Part shown: piece after piece, positions 1-8,207 of the stretch
How the letters are laid out: each line of letters opens with the position of its first letter
How positions within the stretch are numbered: position 1 is the stretch's first letter
Assembly: GCF_010993735.1 (NCBI RefSeq)
Contig: NZ_WQNI01000013.1
Coordinates: 62,001-126,000, forward strand
Direction of reading: 5' to 3'
Source of the DNA: Chelativorans alearensis
GTDB lineage: Bacteria; Pseudomonadota; Alphaproteobacteria; Rhizobiales; Rhizobiaceae
DNA: 64,000 nt
The notes under the pieces: generated by a model
Told to the model about the DNA's origin: nothing
Databases searched by the model: none
What the model saw: the letters and a program-made list of their open reading frames with translations, nothing else
Program-made: the position numbers and the translations under genes

Positions 1-128
1 TCTACGGGCAGCCCAACCTGCCGGCGCTCGGCATCGTCACGGCGACACTTGTCGTCTTCGGCGCCGCCGCCCTTATCGGCTATACGCCCGCGCGCGGCGG
101 GCCAACGGCCGGGCGCGCCGCCGCCTGA
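1..128 (+). CDS. C-terminal fragment of a membrane protein (5' end outside window)
   Basis: The window opens inside a reading frame that runs from base 3 to a TGA at 126-128, giving 41 residues. Seen: one hydrophobic segment of about 20 residues (around GIVTATLVVFGAAALIG) followed by a short tail rich in Gly, Arg and Ala. This looks like the last transmembrane helix and cytoplasmic tail of an integral membrane protein. The family cannot be named from this piece; an ABC-transporter permease would fit the hydrophobicity but nothing specific shows it. It converges on fghA with a 32-base gap that shows no clear terminator. Confidence 0.45.
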   Translation, partial: YGQPNLPALGIVTATLVVFGAAALIGYTPARGGPTAGRAAA

Positions 129-160
129 GCAACTCCAGGAAAAGTGGACGACGCACGGGC

Positions 161-1003
161 CTATGAATTGAGCATGCGTGCGTGATGGCGCAGATGGTCG
201 TCGATGAACGTGGCTATGAAGAAATAGGAATGGTCGTAGCCGGGCTGCATACGCACCTTGGCCGATTGGCGGTTCTCCTTCAGCGCTTCGATGAAGCGCT
301 GCGTCTGCAACTGCTCCTCAAGGAATGGGTCCGCAGTGCCCTGATCGACGAGGATCTGTCCGGGAAATCCCCGCTCGCGGACAAGGTGGCAGGCATCATG
401 CTGTTTCCATGCGGCCTCGTCGGCTCCCAGGTATGCGGTGAAAGCCTTGCGCCCCCACGGCACGGAAGATGGGGCGACGATCGGCGAGAAGGCGGAAACC
501 GACGTGAAAATATCCGGATGGCGCATGGCGATAGTCAACGCCCCATGCCCACCCATGGAATGACCGAATATACCCGCCGAGCCCGGGCGAACAGGGAACC
601 GCTCCTCGATGAGCTCGGGTAGCTCCTGGGTTATGTAAGAATACATCCTGAAGTGCGTCGACCAAGGGGCTTGCACCGCGTCGACGTAGAACCCCGCGCC
701 CTGCCCCAGATCGTAATCGGGCGAATTCGGCACTTCCTCTCCGCGCGGACTGGTATCGGGCGCCACGACGATCAGACCCAATTCGGATGCCATGCGTTGG
801 ACGCCGGCCTTCACGGTGAAGTTCTCCTCCGTGCAGGTCAGGCCGGACAGATAGTAAACGACGGGAACACGCCCATCCTTGGCCGCCGGCGGCACGAAGA
901 CGCTCAATCGCATTTTCGTGCCCGTCGCCCTGCTGTCATGGGAAAGCGTCAGTTGCCTTCCGCCAAAGCATAAGGCGCTCGATATTTCCTCGAACTGGCT
1001 CAT
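161..1003 (-). CDS. fghA: S-formylglutathione hydrolase
   Basis: Hydrolyses S-formylglutathione to formate and glutathione, the second step of glutathione-linked formaldehyde oxidation in the cytoplasm. The 280-residue alpha/beta hydrolase has the usual family length. The nucleophile elbow GHSMGG places the serine at residue 149; Asp225 (GTADPF) and His258 (GYDHSY) complete the esterase D-type triad. The N-terminal half carries the family's LSGLTCTEENF motif near residue 52. The start is supported by GGAG seven bases upstream. It lies just downstream of and co-directional with frmA (125-base gap), so the two enzymes of the pathway are probably co-transcribed. Confidence 0.95.
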   Translation of the reverse strand: MSQFEEISSALCFGGRQLTLSHDSRATGTKMRLSVFVPPAAKDGRVPVVYYLSGLTCTEENFTVKAGVQRMASELGLIVVAPDTSPRGEEVPNSPDYDLGQGAGFYVDAVQAPWSTHFRMYSYITQELPELIEERFPVRPGSAGIFGHSMGGHGALTIAMRHPDIFTSVSAFSPIVAPSSVPWGRKAFTAYLGADEAAWKQHDACHLVRERGFPGQILVDQGTADPFLEEQLQTQRFIEALKENRQSAKVRMQPGYDHSYFFIATFIDDHLRHHARMLNS

Positions 1004-1128
1004 CGACTACTCCAGGTTCCGCTCGAAGCGCTCCGGCCACAAGAAATTTCGCAAAGCCGCCCCTTTGACGCCCGCATACCCGCGGCGCCCGGACGTGCGG
1101 AACGATGTTCCGGGAACGGCACTCAACG

Positions 1129-2241
1129 TCAGTAGATCACAACGCTCCGGATGGACTTGCCCTCGTGCATAAGATCAAAGGCGGTGTTGATTTCTTCGAG
1201 CGGCATCGTGTGGGTGATCAAATCATCGATATTGATCTTTCCATCCATGTACCAGTCGACAATCTTCGGCACGTCGGTGCGGCCTCGGGCACCGCCGAAG
1301 GCGGTCCCTCTCCATACGCGGCCGGTCACCAGTTGGAACGGGCGCGTGGAGATCTCCGCACCGGCGGGTGCCACGCCGATGACGACGGACTCGCCCCACC
1401 CGCGATGGCAGCACTCCAGTGCCTGACGCATGGTGTTCACGTTGCCGATACATTCGAAGGAGAAATCCGCACCACCGTCGGTGAGATCCACAATGGCCTC
1501 CACCACCTTGTCCCGGCCGACCTCATCGGGATTGACGAAGTCCGTCATGCCGAACTTGCGCGCCATCTCGACCTTGTCGGGATTGAGGTCGACGCCGATG
1601 ATCTTGTCGGCACCGACCATACGGGCGCCCTGAATGACGTTGAGGCCGATACCGCCGAGGCCGAAGACGACGACGTTCGCCCCCGGCCAGACTTTGGCGG
1701 TATAGACTACGGCACCGATGCCCGTCGTCACGCCGCAGCCGATATAGCAGATCTTGTCGAAAGGGGCGTCCTCGCGCACCTTTGCGACGGCGATCTCGGG
1801 GAGGACGGTGAAGTTGGAGAAGGTCGAGCAACCCATGTAGTGAAAGACCTCACCGCTGTCGCAGGAAAAGCGGCTGGTGCCGTCGGGCATCAGACCCTGC
1901 CCTTGCGTCGAGCGGATAGAGGTGCACAGATTGGAGCGCCGCGATAGGCAGGTTTTGCACTGGCGGCATTCCGGCGTGTAAAGCGGGATGACGTGATCGC
2001 CGACCTTCACCGACGTGACACCGGCGCCGATCTCGCGCACGATTCCTGCACCCTCGTGGCCGAGGATTGCCGGGAATTTACCTTCAGAATCAAGCCCGGA
2101 CAGCGTGTAGGCATCGGTATGGCAGATGCCGGTCGCCATGATCTCAACCAGAACTTCGCCAGCCTTCGGCCCTCCGATCTCGACTGTCTCAATGGAAAGA
2201 GGTTTCTTCGCTGCCCAAGCAACCGCTGCGCGTGATTTCAT
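1129..2241 (-). CDS. frmA: S-(hydroxymethyl)glutathione dehydrogenase (class III alcohol dehydrogenase)
   Basis: Oxidises S-hydroxymethylglutathione, formed from formaldehyde and glutathione, to S-formylglutathione using NAD. Visible zinc alcohol dehydrogenase features: catalytic-zinc [12 protein letters not shown] and GHEGAGIV motifs, a four-cysteine structural-zinc loop ([15 protein letters not shown]), and the Rossmann motif [12 protein letters not shown]. Length of 370 residues fits class III enzymes. I chose the ATG at 2241 because the GGAGG at 2252-2256 then sits 10 bases away; an ATG at 2250 adds three residues but is almost on top of that GGAGG. Family members usually begin MKTRAAVA, as this start does. 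The gene sits upstream of fghA and is divergent from the PQQ-associated genes. Confidence 0.95.
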   Translation of the reverse strand: MKSRAAVAWAAKKPLSIETVEIGGPKAGEVLVEIMATGICHTDAYTLSGLDSEGKFPAILGHEGAGIVREIGAGVTSVKVGDHVIPLYTPECRQCKTCLSRRSNLCTSIRSTQGQGLMPDGTSRFSCDSGEVFHYMGCSTFSNFTVLPEIAVAKVREDAPFDKICYIGCGVTTGIGAVVYTAKVWPGANVVVFGLGGIGLNVIQGARMVGADKIIGVDLNPDKVEMARKFGMTDFVNPDEVGRDKVVEAIVDLTDGGADFSFECIGNVNTMRQALECCHRGWGESVVIGVAPAGAEISTRPFQLVTGRVWRGTAFGGARGRTDVPKIVDWYMDGKINIDDLITHTMPLEEINTAFDLMHEGKSIRSVVIY

Positions 2242-2524
2242 ATCGGACATTCCTCCAACTGATCGTGTGCCTTATCGGGCAGCCAATTGATGCGTAAAAT
2301 CATTTTACGGGATCGCCCGCATTTTGCTCCATAGTCCGAAAGTACCTCTTTTCAGCTTTCCTTACAGCAAAGCTGAAATCTCGACCTCTCCTGTCCGACT
2401 CCCAAGCGGGCAGAACTTTTGACCTATATCGGGCCGGATGAAGATTTGTAATGAGTCGAATGGGGAGGTGCCCGGCGCATCGGTGTGGGGCGACATAAAG
2501 CGATAAGGACCGCAGGGAGGAAGC

Positions 2525-3712
2525 GTGTTCAAAGCCATGATTGCCGTTGCGTGCTGCGTGCTGGCCGGTACCGCGGCCGCGCAGGAGCAGGCAATAGACA
2601 TTCCCATCGTCTTTCTGTCGCGCACCGAGGAACCAAAACTACCACTCTCCTTCGTGGATCCGGTCGTTGAAGACCCGGGTGTGTGGGGTGCTCGCCTGGC
2701 AGTCGAGGACAACAAGACGACGGGAAAATTCCTCGGCCATGAGTACGAACTCATCGAAGCCATCGTGCCGGCGGATGGAGACGTTACCGCCACGTTCCAG
2801 GAGCAGGTGCAGGCAGGGCGTCGCCTCTTCGTTTCGGACCTGCCACGGGAGGACCTCCTGAAGGTCGCCGAGCACGCCGATGCCGCGGACACGCTGATCT
2901 TCAACGGACGTGTCGGCGACGACGATCTACGCACCGACACCTGCCATCCCCAGATTTTTCATACGGCACCCAGCCGCTCCATGCGCACGGACGCACTTGT
3001 TCAGTTCCTGGTATGGAAGCGTTGGTCGCGCCTGTTCCTGCTTTCCGGCACCCAGGATGGCGACGTTGCGTACGCCGATGCAATTCGGCGGTCGGCAAAG
3101 AAATTCGGTGCCGAGATCGTTTCCGAAGACACCTATGCCTATTCACCCGTGGCGCGGCGGACCGACAGTGGCCATATCCAGATCCAGCAGCAAATGCCGC
3201 TCGCAACCCAGGAGGGTGGCGAATACGATATCCTGATCGTCGCCGACGAAAGCGGAATCTTCGGTGAATATCTCCCGTTCAATACCTTCTCCCCCCGTCC
3301 GGTAGCGGGAACGCACGGGCTTGTCGCGACATCCTGGCACCGCGTTCAGGAGCAATGGGGGTCGACGCAGTTCCAGCGTCGCTTCACCGAGATTGCAGGA
3401 CGCTGGATGGAGGAGCGCGACTATGGGGCCTGGCTGGGTATCCGGGCGATCGGCGAAGCGGTGACCCGGGTCGGTTCGACCGATGTCGGCGCTTTGCGCT
3501 CCTACCTGCGCGGCGAGGATTTCGCGCTTGGCGGCTTCAAGGGGGTCGGGCTCTCGTTCCGACCGTGGAGCCAGCAGATGCGCCAGCCGGTACTTCTGGT
3601 CAACAAACGCATCCTCGTTTCGGCGTCACCGCAGCCAGGTTTTCTCCACGAGCGCACCCCGCTCGACAGCCTCGGATACGACATGCCCGAAACCCGATGT
3701 GCACTGCAGTAG
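2525..3712 (+). CDS. PQQ-dependent-catabolism-associated ABC transporter substrate-binding protein
   Basis: A 395-residue exported type 1 periplasmic binding protein. It starts at a GTG with a strong GGGAGGA three bases upstream, followed by a signal peptide ending near AAAQ. The fold resembles branched-chain amino acid (LivJ-like) binding proteins. This subfamily is known from clusters beside PQQ-dependent methanol or ethanol dehydrogenases. Here it opens a plus-strand run of six genes encoding exported proteins, 20 bases ahead of the beta-propeller gene. The ligand is unknown: a role in cofactor, lanthanide or substrate handling is inference. No cognate ABC permease or ATPase lies next to it in the window, though the fragment at 1-128 could be one. 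Confidence 0.8.
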   Translation: MFKAMIAVACCVLAGTAAAQEQAIDIPIVFLSRTEEPKLPLSFVDPVVEDPGVWGARLAVEDNKTTGKFLGHEYELIEAIVPADGDVTATFQEQVQAGRRLFVSDLPREDLLKVAEHADAADTLIFNGRVGDDDLRTDTCHPQIFHTAPSRSMRTDALVQFLVWKRWSRLFLLSGTQDGDVAYADAIRRSAKKFGAEIVSEDTYAYSPVARRTDSGHIQIQQQMPLATQEGGEYDILIVADESGIFGEYLPFNTFSPRPVAGTHGLVATSWHRVQEQWGSTQFQRRFTEIAGRWMEERDYGAWLGIRAIGEAVTRVGSTDVGALRSYLRGEDFALGGFKGVGLSFRPWSQQMRQPVLLVNKRILVSASPQPGFLHERTPLDSLGYDMPETRCALQ

Positions 3713-3732
3713 TCTGGAAAGGGAAAGAACCG

Positions 3733-4710
3733 ATGCTGAATTCGCCCTCCCCCTTTGGCGCCCTGCTGCTTCTCGCAGGCAGCCTCACAGCCGCCCCGGC
3801 CGGTGCGATGACCGTCTATGTCTCCAACGAGAAGGGGAGCTCCATCTCCGTCATCGACGGTGACAGCCTCAAGGTGACGGACACGATCGAAGTGGGAAAC
3901 CGACCGCGCGGGATAGCGCTCAGCAGCGACAACCGCTACCTTTACATCTGCGCGAGCGACGACGATCACATCGAGATCCTTGATACGGAAAGCCTAAAGA
4001 TCGTCGGTACGCTGCCGTCCGGTCCCGATCCCGAATTGCTGGTTATTTCGCCGGACGGCAAGCACCTTTATGTCGCCAACGAAGACGACAACCTTGTCAC
4101 CGTGGTCGACCTGGAAACCCGTGACGCGATCGCTGAAATCCCGGTCGGCGTGGAGCCGGAAGGTATGGGCGTCAGCCCCGATGGGAAAACCGTCGTCAAC
4201 ACTTCCGAAACCACCAACATGGCGCACTTCATCGACGTCGAGACGTTCGAAATCACCGGCAACGTGCTGGTCGACCAGCGGCCGCGCATCGCCGAATTCA
4301 CCGCCGACGGCGAGGAGGTCTGGGTCAGTGCCGAGATTGGCGGCACCGTCAGCGTCATCGACGCGGCCACACGCGAGGTCAGGCACAAGATCGAATTCGA
4401 GGTGGCCGGGCTGCAGCCGGAGGCCATCCAGCCGGTGGGTGTGCGTATCCTTAAAGACCGGAGCAAGGCGTTTGTCGCGCTGGGTCCGGCCAACCGCGTC
4501 GCCATCGTCGACGGCAATACCTATGAAGTGATCGACTATATCCTCGTCGGCCAAAGGGTCTGGCAGCTCTCGCTGACGCCGGACGAAACGCAGCTTTATT
4601 CCACGAACGGGGTGAGCAACGATGTGACGGTGATCGATGTCGTAAACGAAAAAGCCGTGAAGTCGATTCCCGTCGGCAGCTTTCCGTGGGGAGTCGCCAT
4701 CAAGCCCTGA
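3733..4710 (+). CDS. YVTN-type beta-propeller protein, PQQ-associated
   Basis: A 325-residue exported protein with a signal peptide ending near APAGA, then tandem blade repeats of the type YVSNEKGSSISVIDG and RPRGIALSSDNRYLYI, repeated about seven times. Such YVTN beta-propellers are a known component of PQQ-dehydrogenase-associated clusters; they have no catalytic residues and usually serve as periplasmic binding scaffolds. I chose the ATG at 3733, preceded by GGAAAGGGAAAG, because it gives a proper signal peptide; the same frame stays open to an ATG at 3355, but that part overlaps the upstream gene and is not credible protein. It probably acts together with the binding protein upstream. Confidence 0.8.
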   Translation: MLNSPSPFGALLLLAGSLTAAPAGAMTVYVSNEKGSSISVIDGDSLKVTDTIEVGNRPRGIALSSDNRYLYICASDDDHIEILDTESLKIVGTLPSGPDPELLVISPDGKHLYVANEDDNLVTVVDLETRDAIAEIPVGVEPEGMGVSPDGKTVVNTSETTNMAHFIDVETFEITGNVLVDQRPRIAEFTADGEEVWVSAEIGGTVSVIDAATREVRHKIEFEVAGLQPEAIQPVGVRILKDRSKAFVALGPANRVAIVDGNTYEVIDYILVGQRVWQLSLTPDETQLYSTNGVSNDVTVIDVVNEKAVKSIPVGSFPWGVAIKP

Positions 4711-4750
4711 GCGCGACGGCACCACCGTCATCAAAGCGAAGTAGGAGCCC

Positions 4751-5356
4751 ATGCGGACACCAACATGCATGTTCCCGGTCATGACGCTGGCGGCGCTCAT
4801 TCCGCTTTCCATGCCCGCCGCGGCCCAGGAAAATCCGGACTGGCCGTGCATCCAGCGCCTGGTTCCGCGTATCTCGCAGGCGCAGGTGTGGGGCGGGCCG
4901 GAGCCCGATCCTAGCGACTGGCAGGGCGACACCGAAATCAACCAGCTGGCCTCGCAGATCGCGGCAAGGCGCCTGCCGGTGGAGGAAACCGAGGAGCTGA
5001 TAGACGCGTTCGCCACAGCTCAGGATCGAAGCAGACGAGACGACAGGCTGACGGCGCTGTTCGGCCGCACATTGGAAATCATCAACGCGGATCGCGCTTC
5101 GATCGTCGCCGGCATCAAACGCTTCACCGAGCGGCAGCGGCAAATGGCTGAAAGGATCAGAAAGAACCGCGGCGCCCTGAAGGAGACGGAGGCCGGCGAA
5201 CGGGAAGACCTGTCCGAAGCGCTGCAATGGGATATTCGCATTTTCAACGAACGCGAACAGGCTTTGAACTATCTCTGTGAGCAGCCGGTACTTCTGGAGC
5301 AGCGGGCTTTCGCTCTCGGCAGCACCATCACCAACCGGCTTGGAGAGAGTGACTGA
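4751..5356 (+). CDS. Exported protein of unknown function in the PQQ-associated run
   Basis: A 201-residue protein not recognised by name. It has a signal peptide ending near MPAAAQ, then a short conserved-looking stretch with Cys33 and Trp residues (WPCIQR, QVWGGPEPD). A charged helical section of about residues 85-175 is likely coiled coil, and a second cysteine follows at 176 (NYLCEQP). The two cysteines may form a periplasmic disulfide. The start is supported by TAGGAG four bases upstream. It follows the beta-propeller by 40 bases and is two bases from the next gene, so it should be part of the same operon. A role in the PQQ-linked oxidation system is inferred from position only. Confidence 0.7.
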   Translation: MRTPTCMFPVMTLAALIPLSMPAAAQENPDWPCIQRLVPRISQAQVWGGPEPDPSDWQGDTEINQLASQIAARRLPVEETEELIDAFATAQDRSRRDDRLTALFGRTLEIINADRASIVAGIKRFTERQRQMAERIRKNRGALKETEAGEREDLSEALQWDIRIFNEREQALNYLCEQPVLLEQRAFALGSTITNRLGESD

Positions 5357-5358
5357 TC

Positions 5359-6078
5359 ATGCTCTTCCGGCGCCATTTCCTGATATCTCTCGCACTGGCC
5401 GCCACCATGGCGTGGCCCGTCCTCTCCACTGCGACCGCCGACGGCCAGGCGAAGGAGGGTCTTGTGCCGGGCTCAGCGGCCTCGGCCATTTACGGTTTCA
5501 ACCAGCTTGCCGCGCTGCACGACGACACGACGCTGGTCTTCGACTACCGTCTTGATGGCGATGCCGTCGAAACACCCTTCGCCGACAGGGTCGTCCTGAA
5601 TTTTTCCAGGCGCGATGCGGGAAAGGAGGAAGGCGGTGCGGTTTTCAATGTCGAGGGAACGATGTTCGCGCAAACACGCAAGCAGACGATCCCTTCCATA
5701 TCCGCATCGCGGGTCAACCCAATCCTGCTGATCTTTCTGCAGCATGACGTCAGGCAGATGAGCGGGAGTACGGGTGGCAGCGGCGGCTACTTCCGAAATG
5801 CCATCCGCCGGGTGCTTCGAGCGCCAGGCCAAGGAGAGACCGACGTGACAACGGTTACGCTTGGCGGCCGGTCCGTTCCGGCCAAACTAATCACGCTGCA
5901 GCCGTTCATGAATGAGGCAAACCGGCAGCGCATGCCTTCCCTGGCCGGGAAGATCTACCGCATCGTCGTCTCCGAGGAGGTTCCTGGCGGCATCTACGAG
6001 ATCCAGACGGAAGTACCCGGCGAGAGCGGCCAGACGGTTCTGCTTCGAGAAACCTATCGCTTCAAGGATGCCCAGTAA
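5359..6078 (+). CDS. Exported protein of unknown function in the PQQ-associated run
   Basis: A 239-residue protein with a twin-positive N-terminus (MLFRRHF) and a hydrophobic signal segment ending near STATADG. The mature part is predicted mostly beta (TTLVFDYRLDG, VVLNFSRRDAG, GAVFNVEGTMFAQ). It has no cysteines in the mature region and no transmembrane segment. I do not recognise a family. Its start is two bases after the previous stop and its TAA overlaps the next ATG (TAATG), so it is translationally coupled on both sides. The small residue-rich loop GSTGGSGGY near residue 138 is notable. The function is inferred only as periplasmic and linked to the neighbouring PQQ-associated genes. Confidence 0.7.
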   Translation: MLFRRHFLISLALAATMAWPVLSTATADGQAKEGLVPGSAASAIYGFNQLAALHDDTTLVFDYRLDGDAVETPFADRVVLNFSRRDAGKEEGGAVFNVEGTMFAQTRKQTIPSISASRVNPILLIFLQHDVRQMSGSTGGSGGYFRNAIRRVLRAPGQGETDVTTVTLGGRSVPAKLITLQPFMNEANRQRMPSLAGKIYRIVVSEEVPGGIYEIQTEVPGESGQTVLLRETYRFKDAQ

Positions 6079-6425
6079 TGAGACGCGTGTTTCTCGCTCT
6101 AATATCGGCAGTAGGCCTTCTCCTTCCCCTCGAAGGCCGAGCGAACGACTATCCGACCGAAGCGGTCGCTGACTACGTGCTTGGCTGCATGGCGGCGAAC
6201 GGTCAGACAGCGACGGCCCTGAGGCAGTGCTCCTGCAGCATCGATGTCATCGCCTCCTTGTTGAGCTTCGACGACTACACGACCGCCGAGACGATCCTGC
6301 GGATGCGCCAGGTTCAGGGCGGCGGCGAAAGAATGGCGATCTTCCGCGAGACTCCTTTCGCCAAGGACGCCATCGACAAACTTCGCCGCGCCCAGACCGA
6401 AGCTGAAGTGAGATGTTTTCTCTAA
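6078..6425 (+). CDS. Small four-cysteine periplasmic protein of unknown function
   Basis: A 115-residue protein with a signal peptide ending near EGRAND. The mature part is helical and has four cysteines, at 37, 51, 53 and 113, in a C-x13-C-x-C pattern plus a cysteine two residues before the C-terminus. That suggests two disulfides in a small periplasmic domain; a metal site is possible but nothing proves it, and there is no CxxCH haem motif. Its ATG overlaps the TAA of the upstream gene by one base, showing translational coupling. The next gene encodes a c-type cytochrome, so a chaperone or electron-transfer accessory role is conceivable but unproven. Confidence 0.7.
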   Translation: MRRVFLALISAVGLLLPLEGRANDYPTEAVADYVLGCMAANGQTATALRQCSCSIDVIASLLSFDDYTTAETILRMRQVQGGGERMAIFRETPFAKDAIDKLRRAQTEAEVRCFL

Positions 6426-6457
6426 AGACCCGAAGTTGAATCCTGGAGGAAGATTGA

Positions 6458-6832
6458 ATGAAAAAAGATTTCGTCACGCTTGTTGTCGTGGGATTGGGCA
6501 GCCTGGCCCTGACCGGGAATGCTTCGGCGGACGCGGAACGGGGGAAGCAGGTATTCCGCAAATGTCAGGCGTGCCATTCGCTCGAGCCCGGCGACAACAA
6601 GGTCGGACCGAACCTTCATGGCATAATGGGACAGCCTGCAGGACACGTTGAGGACTATGCCTATTCCAGTGCCATGGCACAGTCGGAACTTGTCTGGGAT
6701 GACGAAACCATGGGTGAATGGCTCAGAAGCCCGAGAAAGCTCGTCAAGGGAACAAAGATGGCCTTTCCCGGGCTAAGAAAGGACGAGGAGATCGAGGATG
6801 TTATCGAATATATTCGGGCATCGTCGGAGTGA
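6458..6832 (+). CDS. Class I c-type cytochrome
   Basis: A 124-residue periplasmic monohaem cytochrome. Seen: a signal peptide ending near NASADA, the haem-attachment motif CQACH with Cys36, Cys39 and the His40 ligand, the mitochondrial-like NKVGPNLHGIMG stretch, and the likely axial methionine 101 in GTKMAFPG. It is the size of a small soluble cytochrome c550. A strong GGAGGA lies upstream of the ATG. As last gene of the exported run it probably carries electrons from a PQQ dehydrogenase (not in the window) to a terminal oxidase; that partner is inferred from the family context. Confidence 0.92.
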   Translation: MKKDFVTLVVVGLGSLALTGNASADAERGKQVFRKCQACHSLEPGDNKVGPNLHGIMGQPAGHVEDYAYSSAMAQSELVWDDETMGEWLRSPRKLVKGTKMAFPGLRKDEEIEDVIEYIRASSE

Positions 6833-7037
6833 GCCTGGTAGCCGTCCGGTAAAAAAACATCGCAATTTTCGCTCGGAAAGCGCGTATACTCGCTCAAGCC
6901 ATTTGCGGGGGTCGAAGCAGCGAAGTCGAGCATGATCGGAATGCGCTATGCCGTCGCTTGGCGGGGCGGTCTGTCGCTACAGGACGTCGTTTGTGTCGAA
7001 TGGCATAATGGAATGCTGAAGTGAGGTCGGCCGACCG

Positions 7038-8207
7038 ATGGAACAGGCTGAGGTAAAACACCCTCTATCGAGCCCACGGCCCATTATTACCCGCGCTTGG
7101 TCCGGATCGCGGAACCCAGCGCAGATCATAGACGATCTGACCTCGGGCATCGCCGGCTGCGACCCCACGCTGATCGCCACCTTCATCTCATCGAGCCTGC
7201 CCTACGAAGAGGTTGTCGGGCCGCTTTCACAAGCCTTCCCGGAGGCAACGCTGGTGGGCTGCACGACGGCGGGAAGCCTGACCCAGGACTGCTACGAGGC
7301 GGGCGGCGCGATTGCCGTTGCTTTCGACCGGGCATCCTTCAGCTTCGAAACCTGCCTCCTGCCCGACCTGCGCAACTATTCGATGGAGCGCGGCTGCGAG
7401 GCGATAGAAACGGCTTACTATCACCTCTTGCGCGAGTTGGAGCCGGACCGCGCCAATCTCTTCGCCATGCTTTTGGTTGACGGCCTGTCGCGGCGTGAAG
7501 AGGAGATTGCCGCGAGCGCGTATGCAGCTCTCGATGAAGTGCCGGTGTTCGGCGCTTCGGCGGGCGACAACCTGCATTTCGACACCACCCAGATCTTCCA
7601 TAACGGGCATGTGCTCGAAGACACCGCCCTGGTCGTCATCGGTGCATCCAGCAGGCTTGTGGAGGTTTTCAAGTTCGAGCATTTCCGGCCGACCGACCAG
7701 AAGCTGGTCATCACCAGCGCCGATCCTGAAAAGCGCGTCGTCTGGACGATCAACGCCGAGCCGGCGGCGGAGGAATATGCCCGTTTCATCGGCGTTGCTC
7801 CGGAGGAGCTGACGCCGGAGGTCTTTGCAGCCAACCCGCTGCTCGTACGGATCCGCGGGGAATATCATGTGCGCGCCATTCAGAAGGTCGACGCCGAGGG
7901 CGCGCTGCATTTCTTCTGCGCCATCGACGAGGGCATCGTCCTCACCCGCGCGCATCCCGAGGACATGCGGGACAATCTGGTGCAGAACATGGAGCAGATC
8001 ACCGAGCGGATCGGCGGGCTGGAAATCGCCCTGTGCTTCGACTGCATCCTGCGCCGGCTCGAAGCCGAAAGGCTGGGCATCAAGAAGGACCTGCTGCCGA
8101 TCTTCAACCGCTACAACATGATCGGCTTCAACACCTACGGTGAACAATACCGGTCGCTGCATCTGAGCCAGACACTGACCGGGCTTGCCATCGGGAGCGC
8201 GCCATGA
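7038..8207 (+). CDS. FIST domain signal-transduction protein
   Basis: A 389-residue soluble protein with the FIST_N and FIST_C architecture. The N-terminal half carries the typical LVGCTTAG motif (residues about 73-80) and the pattern PVFGASAGDN near 173. The C-terminal half ends in the family hallmarks ALCFDCILR and GFNTYGEQY. FIST proteins are small-molecule sensory modules, often paired with kinases. Its stop overlaps the start of the downstream kinase (ATGA), so the two are translationally coupled and probably form one sensory unit. The same pairing is known beside ErcS' in Pseudomonas, where it belongs to PQQ-ethanol-oxidation control. A 205-base gap with no gene separates it from the cytochrome. 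Confidence 0.88.
   Translation: MEQAEVKHPLSSPRPIITRAWSGSRNPAQIIDDLTSGIAGCDPTLIATFISSSLPYEEVVGPLSQAFPEATLVGCTTAGSLTQDCYEAGGAIAVAFDRASFSFETCLLPDLRNYSMERGCEAIETAYYHLLRELEPDRANLFAMLLVDGLSRREEEIAASAYAALDEVPVFGASAGDNLHFDTTQIFHNGHVLEDTALVVIGASSRLVEVFKFEHFRPTDQKLVITSADPEKRVVWTINAEPAAEEYARFIGVAPEELTPEVFAANPLLVRIRGEYHVRAIQKVDAEGALHFFCAIDEGIVLTRAHPEDMRDNLVQNMEQITERIGGLEIALCFDCILRRLEAERLGIKKDLLPIFNRYNMIGFNTYGEQYRSLHLSQTLTGLAIGSAP

Noticed and set aside
3355-3732. 126-codon N-terminal extension of the beta-propeller gene
   Set aside because: It overlaps the coding end of the upstream binding-protein gene, and the internal ATG at 3733 gives a signal peptide and ribosome site.
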